The translations under genes were made by a program, and so were the position numbers. A DNA stretch of 5,850 nt from assembly GCA_029961005.1 (NCBI GenBank), contig JASBVW010000100.1, forward strand, positions 1 through 5,850. The letters are read 5' to 3'. This DNA comes from Bacillota bacterium. GTDB taxonomy: Bacteria; Bacillota; UBA5301; JASBVW01. Below are positions 1 to 5,813 of the stretch, in pieces (position 1 is the stretch's first letter; every line of letters starts with the position of its first letter). The notes below the pieces were generated by a model. The model was not told where the DNA came from. It saw only the letters and a program-made list of their open reading frames with translations, and did no database searches.

Positions 1-1
1 A

Positions 2-700
2 ACGCCGCGGGCGGTTGGGGAGCCCGGGGGCGGGATGGCTAACGCCATTGGCGGTTCGCTGATGATGGTCTTCCTGGCTTCGCTCATTGGCGTGCCGGTG
101 GGGATCCTGGGCGGCGTTTATTTGGCTGAGTACGGGCGCGGTAAAAGGCTGGCGGCCGCAATTCGTTTCACCACCGACATCTTGAACGGCGTTCCCTCCA
201 TCGTTGTCGGCATTTTCGTCTATACCATGCTGGTGCTGCCCATGCGCCGGTTTTCCGCTCTAGCGGGAGCGGTTTCGCTCAGCATCATCATGATTCCCAT
301 CGTCATGCGGACCACGGAGGAGTTGGTGCGCTTGGTTCCGGATACCCTGCGGGAGGCTGCGCTGGCCTTGGGGATCCCGCGCTGGCGCACCATCGTCTCC
401 GTAGTGCTGCGCACGGCGGCCGGTGGCATCACCACGGGCGTGATGCTGGCGGTGGCCAGAGTGATGGGGGAGACGGCGCCCCTGCTCTTCACGGCTCTCA
501 ACAACCGCTACTGGTCCTTCGCCTTGGATCAGCCCATGGCGTCCCTGACGGTGCAGATCTATTCTTATGCCATTTCTCCCTTTGAGGCCTGGCACGTCCA
601 GGCTTGGGCGGCGGCTTTGGTCTTGATGGCCCTGGTTTTGCTCATGAATGTGGTGGCGCGCTTCTTCATCCGGGGCGGGTTTAAGACGGCGGCGAGGTGA
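2..700 (+). CDS. pstA: Phosphate ABC transporter permease PstA (5' truncated by the window)
   Basis: This is one of the two membrane subunits of the PstSCAB high-affinity phosphate importer, acting in the cytoplasmic membrane with PstC, PstB and the phosphate-binding protein PstS. The frame is open from base 2, and the residues before the ATG at base 35 (ending VGEPGGG) fit the usual PstA sequence ahead of its NAI-GS motif. That ATG also lacks a good ribosome binding site, so the true start lies left of the window. About 232 residues are visible; family members are usually around 280. Counting from the base-35 Met, hydrophobic segments lie near 7-30, 52-70, 77-92, 130-155 and 188-212. The cytoplasmic EAA loop that docks the ATPase (EAALALGIPRWRTI) is at 107-120, followed by the characteristic ARVMGETAPL at 141-150. 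The stop overlaps the pstB start by 4 bases, indicating translational coupling. Identification is firm. Confidence 0.96.
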   Translation, partial: TPRAVGEPGGGMANAIGGSLMMVFLASLIGVPVGILGGVYLAEYGRGKRLAAAIRFTTDILNGVPSIVVGIFVYTMLVLPMRRFSALAGAVSLSIIMIPIVMRTTEELVRLVPDTLREAALALGIPRWRTIVSVVLRTAAGGITTGVMLAVARVMGETAPLLFTALNNRYWSFALDQPMASLTVQIYSYAISPFEAWHVQAWAAALVLMALVLLMNVVARFFIRGGFKTAAR

Positions 701-1464
701 GGACTGTGGGGCAGAGCTTGACCGTACGCGCGCTCTCTGCTTGGTACAATCAGACTCAGGTCCTGAAGGACATCTCCCTCTCCATTCCCGCCAATGCGGT
801 CACCGCCATCATCGGCCCCTCCGGGTGCGGCAAGTCTACCTTTATCCGCTGCTTAAACCGGATGCACGAACTGACGCCGGGCGGGCGCGTGGCCGGGGAG
901 GTGCTGGTAGACGGGGAGAACATCTACGCCGAGGGGGTAGATCCCGTCTCCGTCCGCCGAGCGGTGGGCATGGTCTTTCAAAAGCCGAATCCCTTCCCCA
1001 CCATGTCCATCTTCGACAATGTGGCGGCTGGCTTGCGGCTCAACGGCCGGCGCGACCGGCGCCACCTGCAGGAGGTGGTGGAGCGCAGCCTGAAGATGGC
1101 GGCGCTCTGGGACGAGGTGAAGGACCGGCTGCACGCCAATGCCCTGGGGCTCTCCGGCGGCCAGCAGCAAAGGCTTTGTATCGCCCGGGCCCTGGCGGTG
1201 GAGCCGCAGGTGCTCCTCATGGACGAACCGGCGGCCTCCTTGGACCCCATCTCCACTGCTAAAATTGAAGAACTGGTGGAGGAGCTCAAAAAGAACTATA
1301 CCATCGTCATCGTGACCCACAATATGCAGCAAGCCGGCCGGGTGGCCGACTACACCGCCTTCTTCTACCTGGGCGAGTTGGTGGAAGTGGGGCCCACCCA
1401 GGCCGTCTTCACCAAGCCGCGGGACCGGCGCACGGAGGCTTACATCACGGGGCGCTTCGGCTAA
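697..1464 (+). CDS. pstB: Phosphate ABC transporter ATP-binding protein PstB
   Basis: This is the ATPase subunit that powers phosphate import through PstC-PstA, a peripheral protein on the cytoplasmic face of the membrane. At 255 residues it is full length for the family. Visible motifs are Walker A GPSGCGKST (40-48), the Q-loop in VFQKPNPFP (93-101), the ABC signature LSGGQQQR (152-159), Walker B LLMDEP (173-178) and the H-loop His208. The NRMHEL and KPNPFP stretches are typical of PstB rather than of other importer ATPases. The start is GTG at 697, inside the GTGA overlap with the pstA stop; a second in-frame GTG lies at 706. One small oddity is that the D-loop region reads DEPAASLDP where most PstB proteins have DEPTSALDP. 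phoU, the usual next gene, is absent; a convergent tonB gene ends 26 bases downstream. Confidence 0.97.
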   Translation: MRTVGQSLTVRALSAWYNQTQVLKDISLSIPANAVTAIIGPSGCGKSTFIRCLNRMHELTPGGRVAGEVLVDGENIYAEGVDPVSVRRAVGMVFQKPNPFPTMSIFDNVAAGLRLNGRRDRRHLQEVVERSLKMAALWDEVKDRLHANALGLSGGQQQRLCIARALAVEPQVLLMDEPAASLDPISTAKIEELVEELKKNYTIVIVTHNMQQAGRVADYTAFFYLGELVEVGPTQAVFTKPRDRRTEAYITGRFG

Positions 1465-1490
1465 AGGAGGGGCGCGGCCGGCCCGCGCAC

Positions 1491-2435
1491 TCACGGGTTG
1501 AGCAGGGCGAAGCGAACGGCGATCACTAGCCAAACCGGAGCGGGAAGGGCCGCAGGCTGATCTGTGCCTCCGGCCCCTTTTTTTTGCTGCCCAGGGGTGG
1601 GCTGCGGGGCGGGGGTGAAGGACCAGCGGCGGAGGGCTTCCAGGGCCGCCCGGTCCAGGGCGGGATGGCCGGAGGACGCCAGCAGTTCTATCCGGCCCAC
1701 GCTCCCGGAAGGTAAGACCTCCACCCGCAGCCGGGCCGTGCCCTCTTGCCCTTCGCGCCGGGCTTGGGGAGGGTAGTCGGGTAGGGGCGCCGTGCGGGGT
1801 ACGGGGTGCCAGGGCCGGGCGCCCGAACCATCGGGTGACCCACCGGGGGCCGGGCCGGCTGGGCCGGGGCCGCTTGCTCCGGCCGAGACGGCTTCCGGCC
1901 CGCCGCCCGCGGCCCCTTCTCCCGCCGCTGCCACGGGCGCCGCTGAAACAGGCGCCGCTGCCACGGGGGAGGACCCGTCCCCGACCCGGGGCGCCTCCCC
2001 AGCCGGGTGCGGCCCTTCTCCGGCCGGGGATGCCTCTTCCACGGCCGGGGGTGCCTCTTCCACGGCCGGGGGGAGATCTGCAGCGGCACTCGGCATCACC
2101 GGCCGGGCCTCCGCACTCTGCCGTTCCGCCGCGACCGGGGACGCTTCTGCCGCAGTGCCGGGCCCGGCTGCGCCCCTCACCTCCGGTGTCGCTGCCTCAA
2201 AAGGGGACGCGGAGCCAGAGGGGAGCAAGAAGAGGGAAAGGGCTTCCTGCCCCGGGCTCCGCCCCTGCTTCCCCCAGCCCGAGAGCTGCCCCGGCGGGGG
2301 GAGCAGGAAGAGGAAGAGGTGAAGAAGGCAGGAGAGGGCCAGGGCCAGGACACTTCGGGCGACTTCACTCTGCCGCTGTGGCCTGCCTGCTTCGGCCAGG
2401 GGTGCCGCTGCAGCCTCCGCTCCTCTCCTGCCCAT
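1491..2435 (-). CDS. tonB: TonB energy-transducing protein
   Basis: TonB spans the periplasm and passes energy from the proton motive force, via ExbB-ExbD, to outer-membrane receptors. The 314-residue product has the full layout. A cytoplasmic N-terminus precedes one transmembrane helix (about 25-47), which holds a Ser35-x3-His39 pair matching the conserved Ser/His of the E. coli TonB anchor. A long Pro/Ala/Glu/Gly-rich periplasmic linker (about 75-215) includes heptad repeats. The C-terminal TonB domain (about 219-314) has YPPQAR, EGTARLRVEV, SSGHPALDRAALEALRRWSF and a final strand near VIAVRFAL. The ATG start has AGGAGG (2445-2450) 9 bases upstream, overlapping the last base of the btuB stop, so the two genes are very likely co-transcribed and coupled. 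A polar insert of about 20 residues (279-299) before the last strand is atypical and coincides with an opposite-strand terminator. exbB and exbD are not in the window. Confidence 0.93.
   Translation of the reverse strand: MGRRGAEAAAAPLAEAGRPQRQSEVARSVLALALSCLLHLFLFLLPPPGQLSGWGKQGRSPGQEALSLFLLPSGSASPFEAATPEVRGAAGPGTAAEASPVAAERQSAEARPVMPSAAADLPPAVEEAPPAVEEASPAGEGPHPAGEAPRVGDGSSPVAAAPVSAAPVAAAGEGAAGGGPEAVSAGASGPGPAGPAPGGSPDGSGARPWHPVPRTAPLPDYPPQARREGQEGTARLRVEVLPSGSVGRIELLASSGHPALDRAALEALRRWSFTPAPQPTPGQQKKGAGGTDQPAALPAPVWLVIAVRFALLNP
1547..1585 (+). terminator. Intrinsic terminator for the pst transcript, lying inside tonB
   Basis: Read on the plus strand, GGGCCG (1547-1552) pairs with CGGCCC (1571-1576). 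After one C-C mismatch, AGGC (1554-1557) pairs with GCCT (1566-1569) around an 8-base loop. One C and then eight consecutive T residues (1578-1585) follow. This is a textbook rho-independent terminator 83 bases after the pstB stop. It is the only strong one seen downstream of pstB, and it sits within the 3' part of the convergent tonB coding region. The structure is seen directly; its use as the pst terminator is inferred. Confidence 0.8.
1979..2072 (-). repeat. 21-base tandem repeat encoding Pro-Ala-Glu heptads in tonB
   Basis: Two nearly identical 21-base units (2021-2041 and 2042-2062, differing at one base) and a partial third (2063-2072) lie in tandem. Two more degenerate units lie to the left (about 1979-2020). 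Because 21 is a multiple of three the frame is kept. The protein reads PAVEEAP, PAVEEAS, PAGEGPH, PAGEAPR in series, within the extended periplasmic linker of TonB. The linker length may therefore vary between strains by slippage. Confidence 0.8.
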
Positions 2436-2449
2436 CGCCCTTCACCTCC

Positions 2450-4366
2450 TCAAAAGGCCGCGCTGAGGGCCAGGGTCACAGTGCGCCCCGGCAAGGGGTA
2501 ACCCAGCAGGTCTTCGGCGGACCAGTCGAAGAGGTTGCTCACCCCCAGGCGCAGGCGGGCCTGGCCGCCCAGGATGGGGGCGGGAAGGCGCCGCGACCAG
2601 TAGGCGTCCACCAGGGTGTAGCCGGGGACCGTTACGAGCCCGCTGCCCAGGGGGTCCGTTTCCTGATGGGCACTCTGGAAGCGCGCGCTCACCCCCGCCT
2701 CGGTAGCTCCGCCCGGGGAGCGGTGTTCCAGGGCCAGTTTGGCCTGCAGGGGTGAAAGGTGCGGGAGCGCGGCGCCGGTGGTCAGGTCCCGCCCTTCCAG
2801 GGCGGTGGTCCCCAGGGCCACAGACCATCCCGGCCGCACCTCCCACTGCAGACCCAGGTCCAGGCCGGTCACCGCCGCCTCCCCCACGTTCTCCATGGTA
2901 GACCAGTCCGCGGTGGCCTGGATGCGGTTCCACTGCTGGTGCCGGTAGAGGGAGAATTCACCCGTCAGCCGGTCGGAGAAGCGGCGGCGCGCCCCCACTT
3001 CGGCGGTCCAGGTGATCTCCGGCTGGAGAGCCGGGTTCCCGCGGTAGAAGGGCGAGTAGTCGCCGTACAGGTCGTTGAAGGTGGGCGCCCGGAAGACCTT
3101 GCCCAGGGCCACCCGCCAGGTGGTGGCGGCGCCGGCTCGCCAGACCAGGCCGGCGCGGGGAGAGACTTGGTCGCCGTAAGCGGAGTGGTGATCCCACCTC
3201 CCGCCCAAGGACCAGGTAAGCTGGCCCCGCGTCTTTTGCTGCTCCAGGAAGAGGGCGCCGTTCTCGGCCCGGGAGGGGGAGGGGTCGAGGTTGGTGCTCT
3301 CCACGGTGTCGCCGCGCCAGGAGGCCCCTAGAGTCGTCCGGCCGCCCTCTCCCTCTCGAGCGAGGAGGAGCTCCACCCCGTCGGTGCGGGTCCGGTGCCG
3401 CGAGTCTGTATTCGCATCGGGGTCCAGGTAGCGCAGGAAGAGGTCGTTGTGGTAGAGGTCGGCGCTCAGGGTCAGATCCTGCCGGAGCTGCCGGCGGTAG
3501 CGCAGGGCCTCTCCCGACTGTTCGTCCTGCTGGCGGGCGCGGGGGCTGGGCCAATAGGTGGGGCCCGGGACCCCCTGCTCGCCTTTGTACCAGCGGCCGG
3601 AGAGGGAGAGCTCCTGCCCGGGCCCGAGCTCAAAGTCCACCCGTCCGGTGTAGGCCTCCGTGGCCAGGTCGCTGTTGGGCCGCCAGCCGGGGGAGGTGAT
3701 GCGCTCCTCGGTCAAGAGGAAAGACGCCCTCTGACCGGTGCTGCTCCCTCCCGCCGCCGGCGCAGCGCCGCCGGCGGACCAGAACAGGCGGTTGCCCCCG
3801 TCGCTGGTGACGCTCCGGTGCAGCTCAAAAGCCGGCGCCTCCTGGGGCCGGCGGGTGATCAGGTTGATGACCGCGCCGGCGTTGGGGCCGTAGAGAGCCG
3901 ACGAGGGGCCCTCCACCACCTCGATCCGCTCCACGTTGCCCAGAGGCAAGGTGCTCAGGTCCACTCCCGCCTGCTGGGGTGAGTTCACCGGGCGGCCATC
4001 CACCAAGATCACCACCCGGTCGCTGGAAAGGCCCTTCACATAGGCGGTGGCGAGGCCCCCTGGCGTGCCCTGTTCCTTCAGGTCCACCTCGGCCACCCGC
4101 TGGAGCGCCCCCGCCACGGTGGGCGCGGGCAGGCTCTCCAGCTCCTTTCGGGTGAGGACCGCGGTCTTAACCGGCAGCTCCTCCGGGGACTGGGGGAGGC
4201 GGGTGGCGGTGACCACCACCACGATCTCCTCCTGGGGCACCTGCTGATCCTCGGCGCTTTCAGCAGCCCAGGCCGGCAGGGGCGGCCAGGCTGCCAGCAG
4301 GGGGAGAAGCGCAGCCAGCAAGAGCCAACCGGCCGTTTTGGACGTCTTTCTCGCTGTCATGAACAC
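2450..4366 (-). CDS. btuB: TonB-dependent outer-membrane receptor, BtuB type (vitamin B12 uptake)
   Basis: This is a 22-strand-barrel outer-membrane receptor that imports a scarce ligand using TonB. Cobalamin or a related corrinoid is inferred from the B12 riboswitch directly upstream. From GTG 4366 it has 638 residues. A signal peptide (about 1-34) ends at AWA. A TonB box-like segment, EIVVVVTATR, lies near 47-56. A plug domain to about 174 contains VKGLSSDRVVILVDGRPV, IEVVEGPSSALYGPNA and GAVINLITRRP. The barrel follows, with SNLFDWSAEDLLGYPLPGRTV near the end and a C-terminal Phe, the usual signal for barrel insertion. I prefer GTG 4366 because GGAGG (4376-4380) is 9 bases upstream. ATG 4360 (15-base spacing) is the main alternative, and TTG 4399 has no ribosome binding site. 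tonB follows after 14 bases. The substrate is the least certain part; a cobinamide or other corrinoid receptor is possible. Confidence 0.9.
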   Translation of the reverse strand: MFMTARKTSKTAGWLLLAALLPLLAAWPPLPAWAAESAEDQQVPQEEIVVVVTATRLPQSPEELPVKTAVLTRKELESLPAPTVAGALQRVAEVDLKEQGTPGGLATAYVKGLSSDRVVILVDGRPVNSPQQAGVDLSTLPLGNVERIEVVEGPSSALYGPNAGAVINLITRRPQEAPAFELHRSVTSDGGNRLFWSAGGAAPAAGGSSTGQRASFLLTEERITSPGWRPNSDLATEAYTGRVDFELGPGQELSLSGRWYKGEQGVPGPTYWPSPRARQQDEQSGEALRYRRQLRQDLTLSADLYHNDLFLRYLDPDANTDSRHRTRTDGVELLLAREGEGGRTTLGASWRGDTVESTNLDPSPSRAENGALFLEQQKTRGQLTWSLGGRWDHHSAYGDQVSPRAGLVWRAGAATTWRVALGKVFRAPTFNDLYGDYSPFYRGNPALQPEITWTAEVGARRRFSDRLTGEFSLYRHQQWNRIQATADWSTMENVGEAAVTGLDLGLQWEVRPGWSVALGTTALEGRDLTTGAALPHLSPLQAKLALEHRSPGGATEAGVSARFQSAHQETDPLGSGLVTVPGYTLVDAYWSRRLPAPILGGQARLRLGVSNLFDWSAEDLLGYPLPGRTVTLALSAAF

Positions 4367-4375
4367 GGATTCTTT

Positions 4376-4381
4376 CCTCCC
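4376..4381 (-). promoter_or_regulatory. Ribosome binding site deciding the btuB start
   Basis: On the minus strand GGGAGG lies 9 bases before the GTG at 4366 and 15 bases before the ATG at 4360. The spacing favours the GTG start, which still leaves a complete signal peptide. The TTG at 4399, which would add 11 residues, has only AT-rich sequence upstream and no Shine-Dalgarno match. Confidence 0.75.
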
Positions 4382-4408
4382 TTTCAGGTATATGCTCAAA
4401 ATGAAATT

Positions 4409-4445
4409 GCCCCGGTCCGTCAGCGGATCAGGGCGGATGCGGGGC
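4409..4445 (-). other. Second hairpin in the btuB leader
   Basis: Directly after the T-run of the leader terminator, the minus strand carries GCCCCG (plus 4440-4445) pairing with CGGGGC (plus 4409-4414). Inside it TCCG and CGGA (plus 4434-4437 and 4416-4419) also pair. A weak T-rich stretch (AATTTCATTTT) follows. It could be a backup terminator, a 5' stabilising hairpin on the read-through mRNA, or part of an alternative fold. Pairing is visible; the role is not. Confidence 0.5.
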
Positions 4446-4446
4446 C

Positions 4447-4487
4447 AAAAAAAGCATCACCTTCCTTCCCTCTGAGGACGTGAATGC
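4447..4487 (-). terminator. Intrinsic terminator of the cobalamin riboswitch expression platform
   Basis: On the minus strand GCATTCAC (plus 4480-4487) pairs with GTGATGC (plus 4454-4460), leaving one bulged T. Seven consecutive T residues (plus 4447-4453) follow immediately. The long loop between the arms can pair further (CCTC with GGG). The structure lies just after the riboswitch B12 box and before the btuB ribosome binding site. This is where a transcription-terminating platform belongs, so cobalamin would be expected to promote termination here. Confidence 0.75.
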
Positions 4488-4497
4488 GCCTGCCGCG

Positions 4498-4690
4498 CGC
4501 TCAGGTCTCCGGACTGGCGGGTCATCCTCCTCCGCGCCTTCTCGAGGTTGCGCACCTCAATGGCATCTGCGGATTGGTCGCCGCTCACCGTAGCAGGGGC
4601 TGTACCGGATTTGCACCGGTTTCCCTTGACGCGCGGGGATATGAAGTTGTGGAGGAGTACTTCTCCCCCTGCGCGGAAAATCCTGCTGCC
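4498..4690 (-). ncRNA. Cobalamin (B12) riboswitch upstream of btuB-tonB
   Basis: The minus strand carries the ordered conserved blocks of the cobalamin aptamer. They begin with AGGGAAACCGGTGCAAATCC and GGTACAGCCCCTGCTACGGTGAG (together plus 4585-4627). GCCATTG (4558-4564) and a hairpin GAGGT/ACCTC (4544-4558) follow. The GGAGGATGACCCGCC run comes next, leading into the B12 box GTCCGGAGACCTG (about 4503-4516). Upstream of the core a P2-like arm pairs across 4631-4638 and 4666-4674 with one bulge. The 5' edge and P1 are not confidently assigned, so that boundary is approximate. It should sense adenosyl- or related cobalamins and repress the btuB-tonB operon when the vitamin is plentiful. The downstream terminator indicates transcriptional control. 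Confidence 0.93.
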
Positions 4691-4740
4691 GCTCCCGGAC
4701 AATTCCGCCCGCGGTAGGGTAGGGGCGCAGCCAACGGCAC

Positions 4741-4771
4741 ATACTAGAGAAGCAGCGGCCTGAGTACCCAA
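4741..4771 (-). promoter_or_regulatory. Possible promoter for the riboswitch-btuB-tonB transcript
   Basis: The minus strand shows TAGTAT (plus 4741-4746) as a -10-like box and TTGGGT (plus 4766-4771) as a -35-like box. The spacer is 19 bases, longer than ideal. Transcription would start near 4734, upstream of the aptamer, which is the right place. The match is only moderate. Almost the same bases read CATACT on the plus strand, so use by the divergent porB gene cannot be excluded. Confidence 0.35.
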
Positions 4772-4785
4772 GCTCCCGCTGCGGC

Positions 4786-4792
4786 GAGGAGG
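4786..4792 (+). promoter_or_regulatory. Ribosome binding site deciding the porB start
   Basis: GAGGAGG ends 8 bases before the GTG at 4801, the ideal spacing. An ATG at 4796 lies only 3 bases after it, is out of frame and meets a stop after five codons. GTG 4801 is therefore the start. Confidence 0.85.
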
Positions 4793-4800
4793 GCGATGGC

Positions 4801-5742
4801 GTGGCAGGTCTGAAGGAACTGGCCGTTCAGGGGAGGGAACTCTTTACAGGGGGGCATCGAGCCTGTGCCGGCTGCGGTTTCCCCCCCACCGTGCGCATGG
4901 TACTTTTGGCGGCCTCCGATCGGCCGGTGGTGGCGGGGGCGGCCACGGGGTGCCTGGAAGTCACCTCCACCATCTTTCCTCAGACCGCCTGGCGGTGCTC
5001 GTTCATCCATAACGCCTTCGAAAACGTGGCGGCCACCATCAGCGGCGTGGAAGCGGCGGCCCGCGCCCTGCGCCGCCGGGGGAGGCTGAAGGCGGATTTT
5101 CATTTTATCGCCTTTGGAGGGGACGGCGGCACCTACGACATCGGCCTGCAGTCCCTCTCCGGGGCTGTGGAGCGGGGGCACCGCCTGCTCTACATCTGCT
5201 ACGACAACGAGGGGTACGCCAACACCGGCATGCAGCGCTCCAGCGCCACACCGCGGGGGGCGGCCACCACTACCAGCCCCTCCGGGCGCGGCAGTGCCGG
5301 CAAGCCGCAGCGGCGCAAGGACTTAACGGCCATTCTGGCGGCTCATAAGATCCCTTTTGTGGCCCAGACTTCCGTGGCTCACTGGAGCGACCTGACCACC
5401 AAGGTACAAAAGGCACTACAGGCGGACGGGCCGGCCTTTCTCAACGTCTTGGCCCCCTGCCGCCTCATCTGGGGGACCCCACCAGAGGAGACGGTGGACG
5501 TAACCAGGCACGCCGTGGATACCTGCTTTTGGCCCCTCTACCAGGTGGAGGACGGGCGCTGGAAGCTGACCTATCGCCCGCGGGAGAAGAAACCCCTGGC
5601 TGAGTGGCTGAAGCGCCAGGCCCGCTTTCAGCACCTCTTTACCGGCGAGCACGAGGACTTGCTGGCGGAACTCCAGGCGGAGGTGGATCGAGACTGGGAA
5701 GAACTCCTGGCGCGGTGCGGCGAGCTGCCTGCCAAAAGATAA
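4801..5742 (+). CDS. porB: Pyruvate:ferredoxin oxidoreductase, beta (thiamine diphosphate) subunit
   Basis: This is the cytoplasmic thiamine-diphosphate-binding subunit of a four-subunit type 2-oxoacid:ferredoxin oxidoreductase. The enzyme interconverts pyruvate, CoA and oxidised ferredoxin with acetyl-CoA, CO2 and reduced ferredoxin. The 313 residues are normal for PorB. The likely ligands of its proximal [4Fe-4S] cluster are all present: Cys22 and Cys25 in GHRACAGCG, Cys51 in TGCLEV and Cys220 in LAPC. The cofactor motif GDGGTYDIG starts at 107 and continues to YICYDNEGYANTG (131-143), followed by QRSSATPRGAATTTSP. The C-terminal part (WPLYQVEDG, LTYRP and a helical tail) is also typical. 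Pyruvate is the most likely substrate; another 2-oxoacid cannot be excluded. It diverges from btuB and has no alpha, gamma or delta subunit gene beside it here. No clear terminator is seen after it. Confidence 0.93.
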   Translation: MAGLKELAVQGRELFTGGHRACAGCGFPPTVRMVLLAASDRPVVAGAATGCLEVTSTIFPQTAWRCSFIHNAFENVAATISGVEAAARALRRRGRLKADFHFIAFGGDGGTYDIGLQSLSGAVERGHRLLYICYDNEGYANTGMQRSSATPRGAATTTSPSGRGSAGKPQRRKDLTAILAAHKIPFVAQTSVAHWSDLTTKVQKALQADGPAFLNVLAPCRLIWGTPPEETVDVTRHAVDTCFWPLYQVEDGRWKLTYRPREKKPLAEWLKRQARFQHLFTGEHEDLLAELQAEVDRDWEELLARCGELPAKR

Positions 5743-5765
5743 CGGCACCCGAAGAGGGCCGCCCT

Positions 5766-5774
5766 TGCTATAAT
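5766..5774 (+). promoter_or_regulatory. Extended -10 promoter for the right-edge gene
   Basis: TGCTATAAT is a perfect TATAAT -10 box preceded by the TGn extension. No TTGACA-like -35 is present at the expected distance, which is usual for extended -10 promoters. Transcription would start near 5781, giving a leader of about 33 bases ahead of the ATG at 5814. The next gene is thus probably transcribed independently of porB. Confidence 0.7.
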
Positions 5775-5813
5775 TAACTTAGGAGACTACCCGGAGGCAA
5801 AGGAGGGAAAAGT

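Noticed and set aside
1472..1488. GCGCGG/CCGCGC hairpin in the pstB-tonB gap as a bidirectional terminator.
   Set aside because: It has only 6 bp and no T-run on either strand. The much better plus-strand terminator is at 1547-1585.
853..1533. Long minus-strand open frame antisense to pstB.
   Set aside because: It is a mirror of a highly conserved ATPase gene in GC-rich DNA. The product is low-complexity with no recognisable domain and it has no convincing ribosome binding site.
1979..2072. Possible CRISPR-like array.
   Set aside because: The units are contiguous with no spacers, are 21 bases long and keep the tonB reading frame.
1792..2755. Several long plus-strand open frames opposite tonB and the end of btuB, rich in Pro, Arg and Gly.
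   Set aside because: High GC suppresses stop codons on the opposite strand. The composition is typical of shadow frames, while the minus-strand frames have clear family motifs throughout.
3754..3777. Nine-base inverted repeat of CCGCCGGCG type inside btuB.
   Set aside because: It encodes a Gly/Ala-rich loop (GGAAPAAGG) and is probably a by-product of GC-rich codons rather than a regulatory element.
3395..3982. Plus-strand open frame opposite the btuB plug and barrel.
   Set aside because: It is a shadow of the receptor gene, with no family similarity recognised.
4457..4771. Open frames on both strands across the riboswitch region.
   Set aside because: The region is explained by conserved RNA motifs and a terminator, and the predicted peptides resemble no known family.
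4796..4813. Five-codon ATG frame overlapping the porB start, as a possible leader peptide.
   Set aside because: Its ATG is only 3 bases after the Shine-Dalgarno sequence, and nothing suggests regulation. It is most likely chance.
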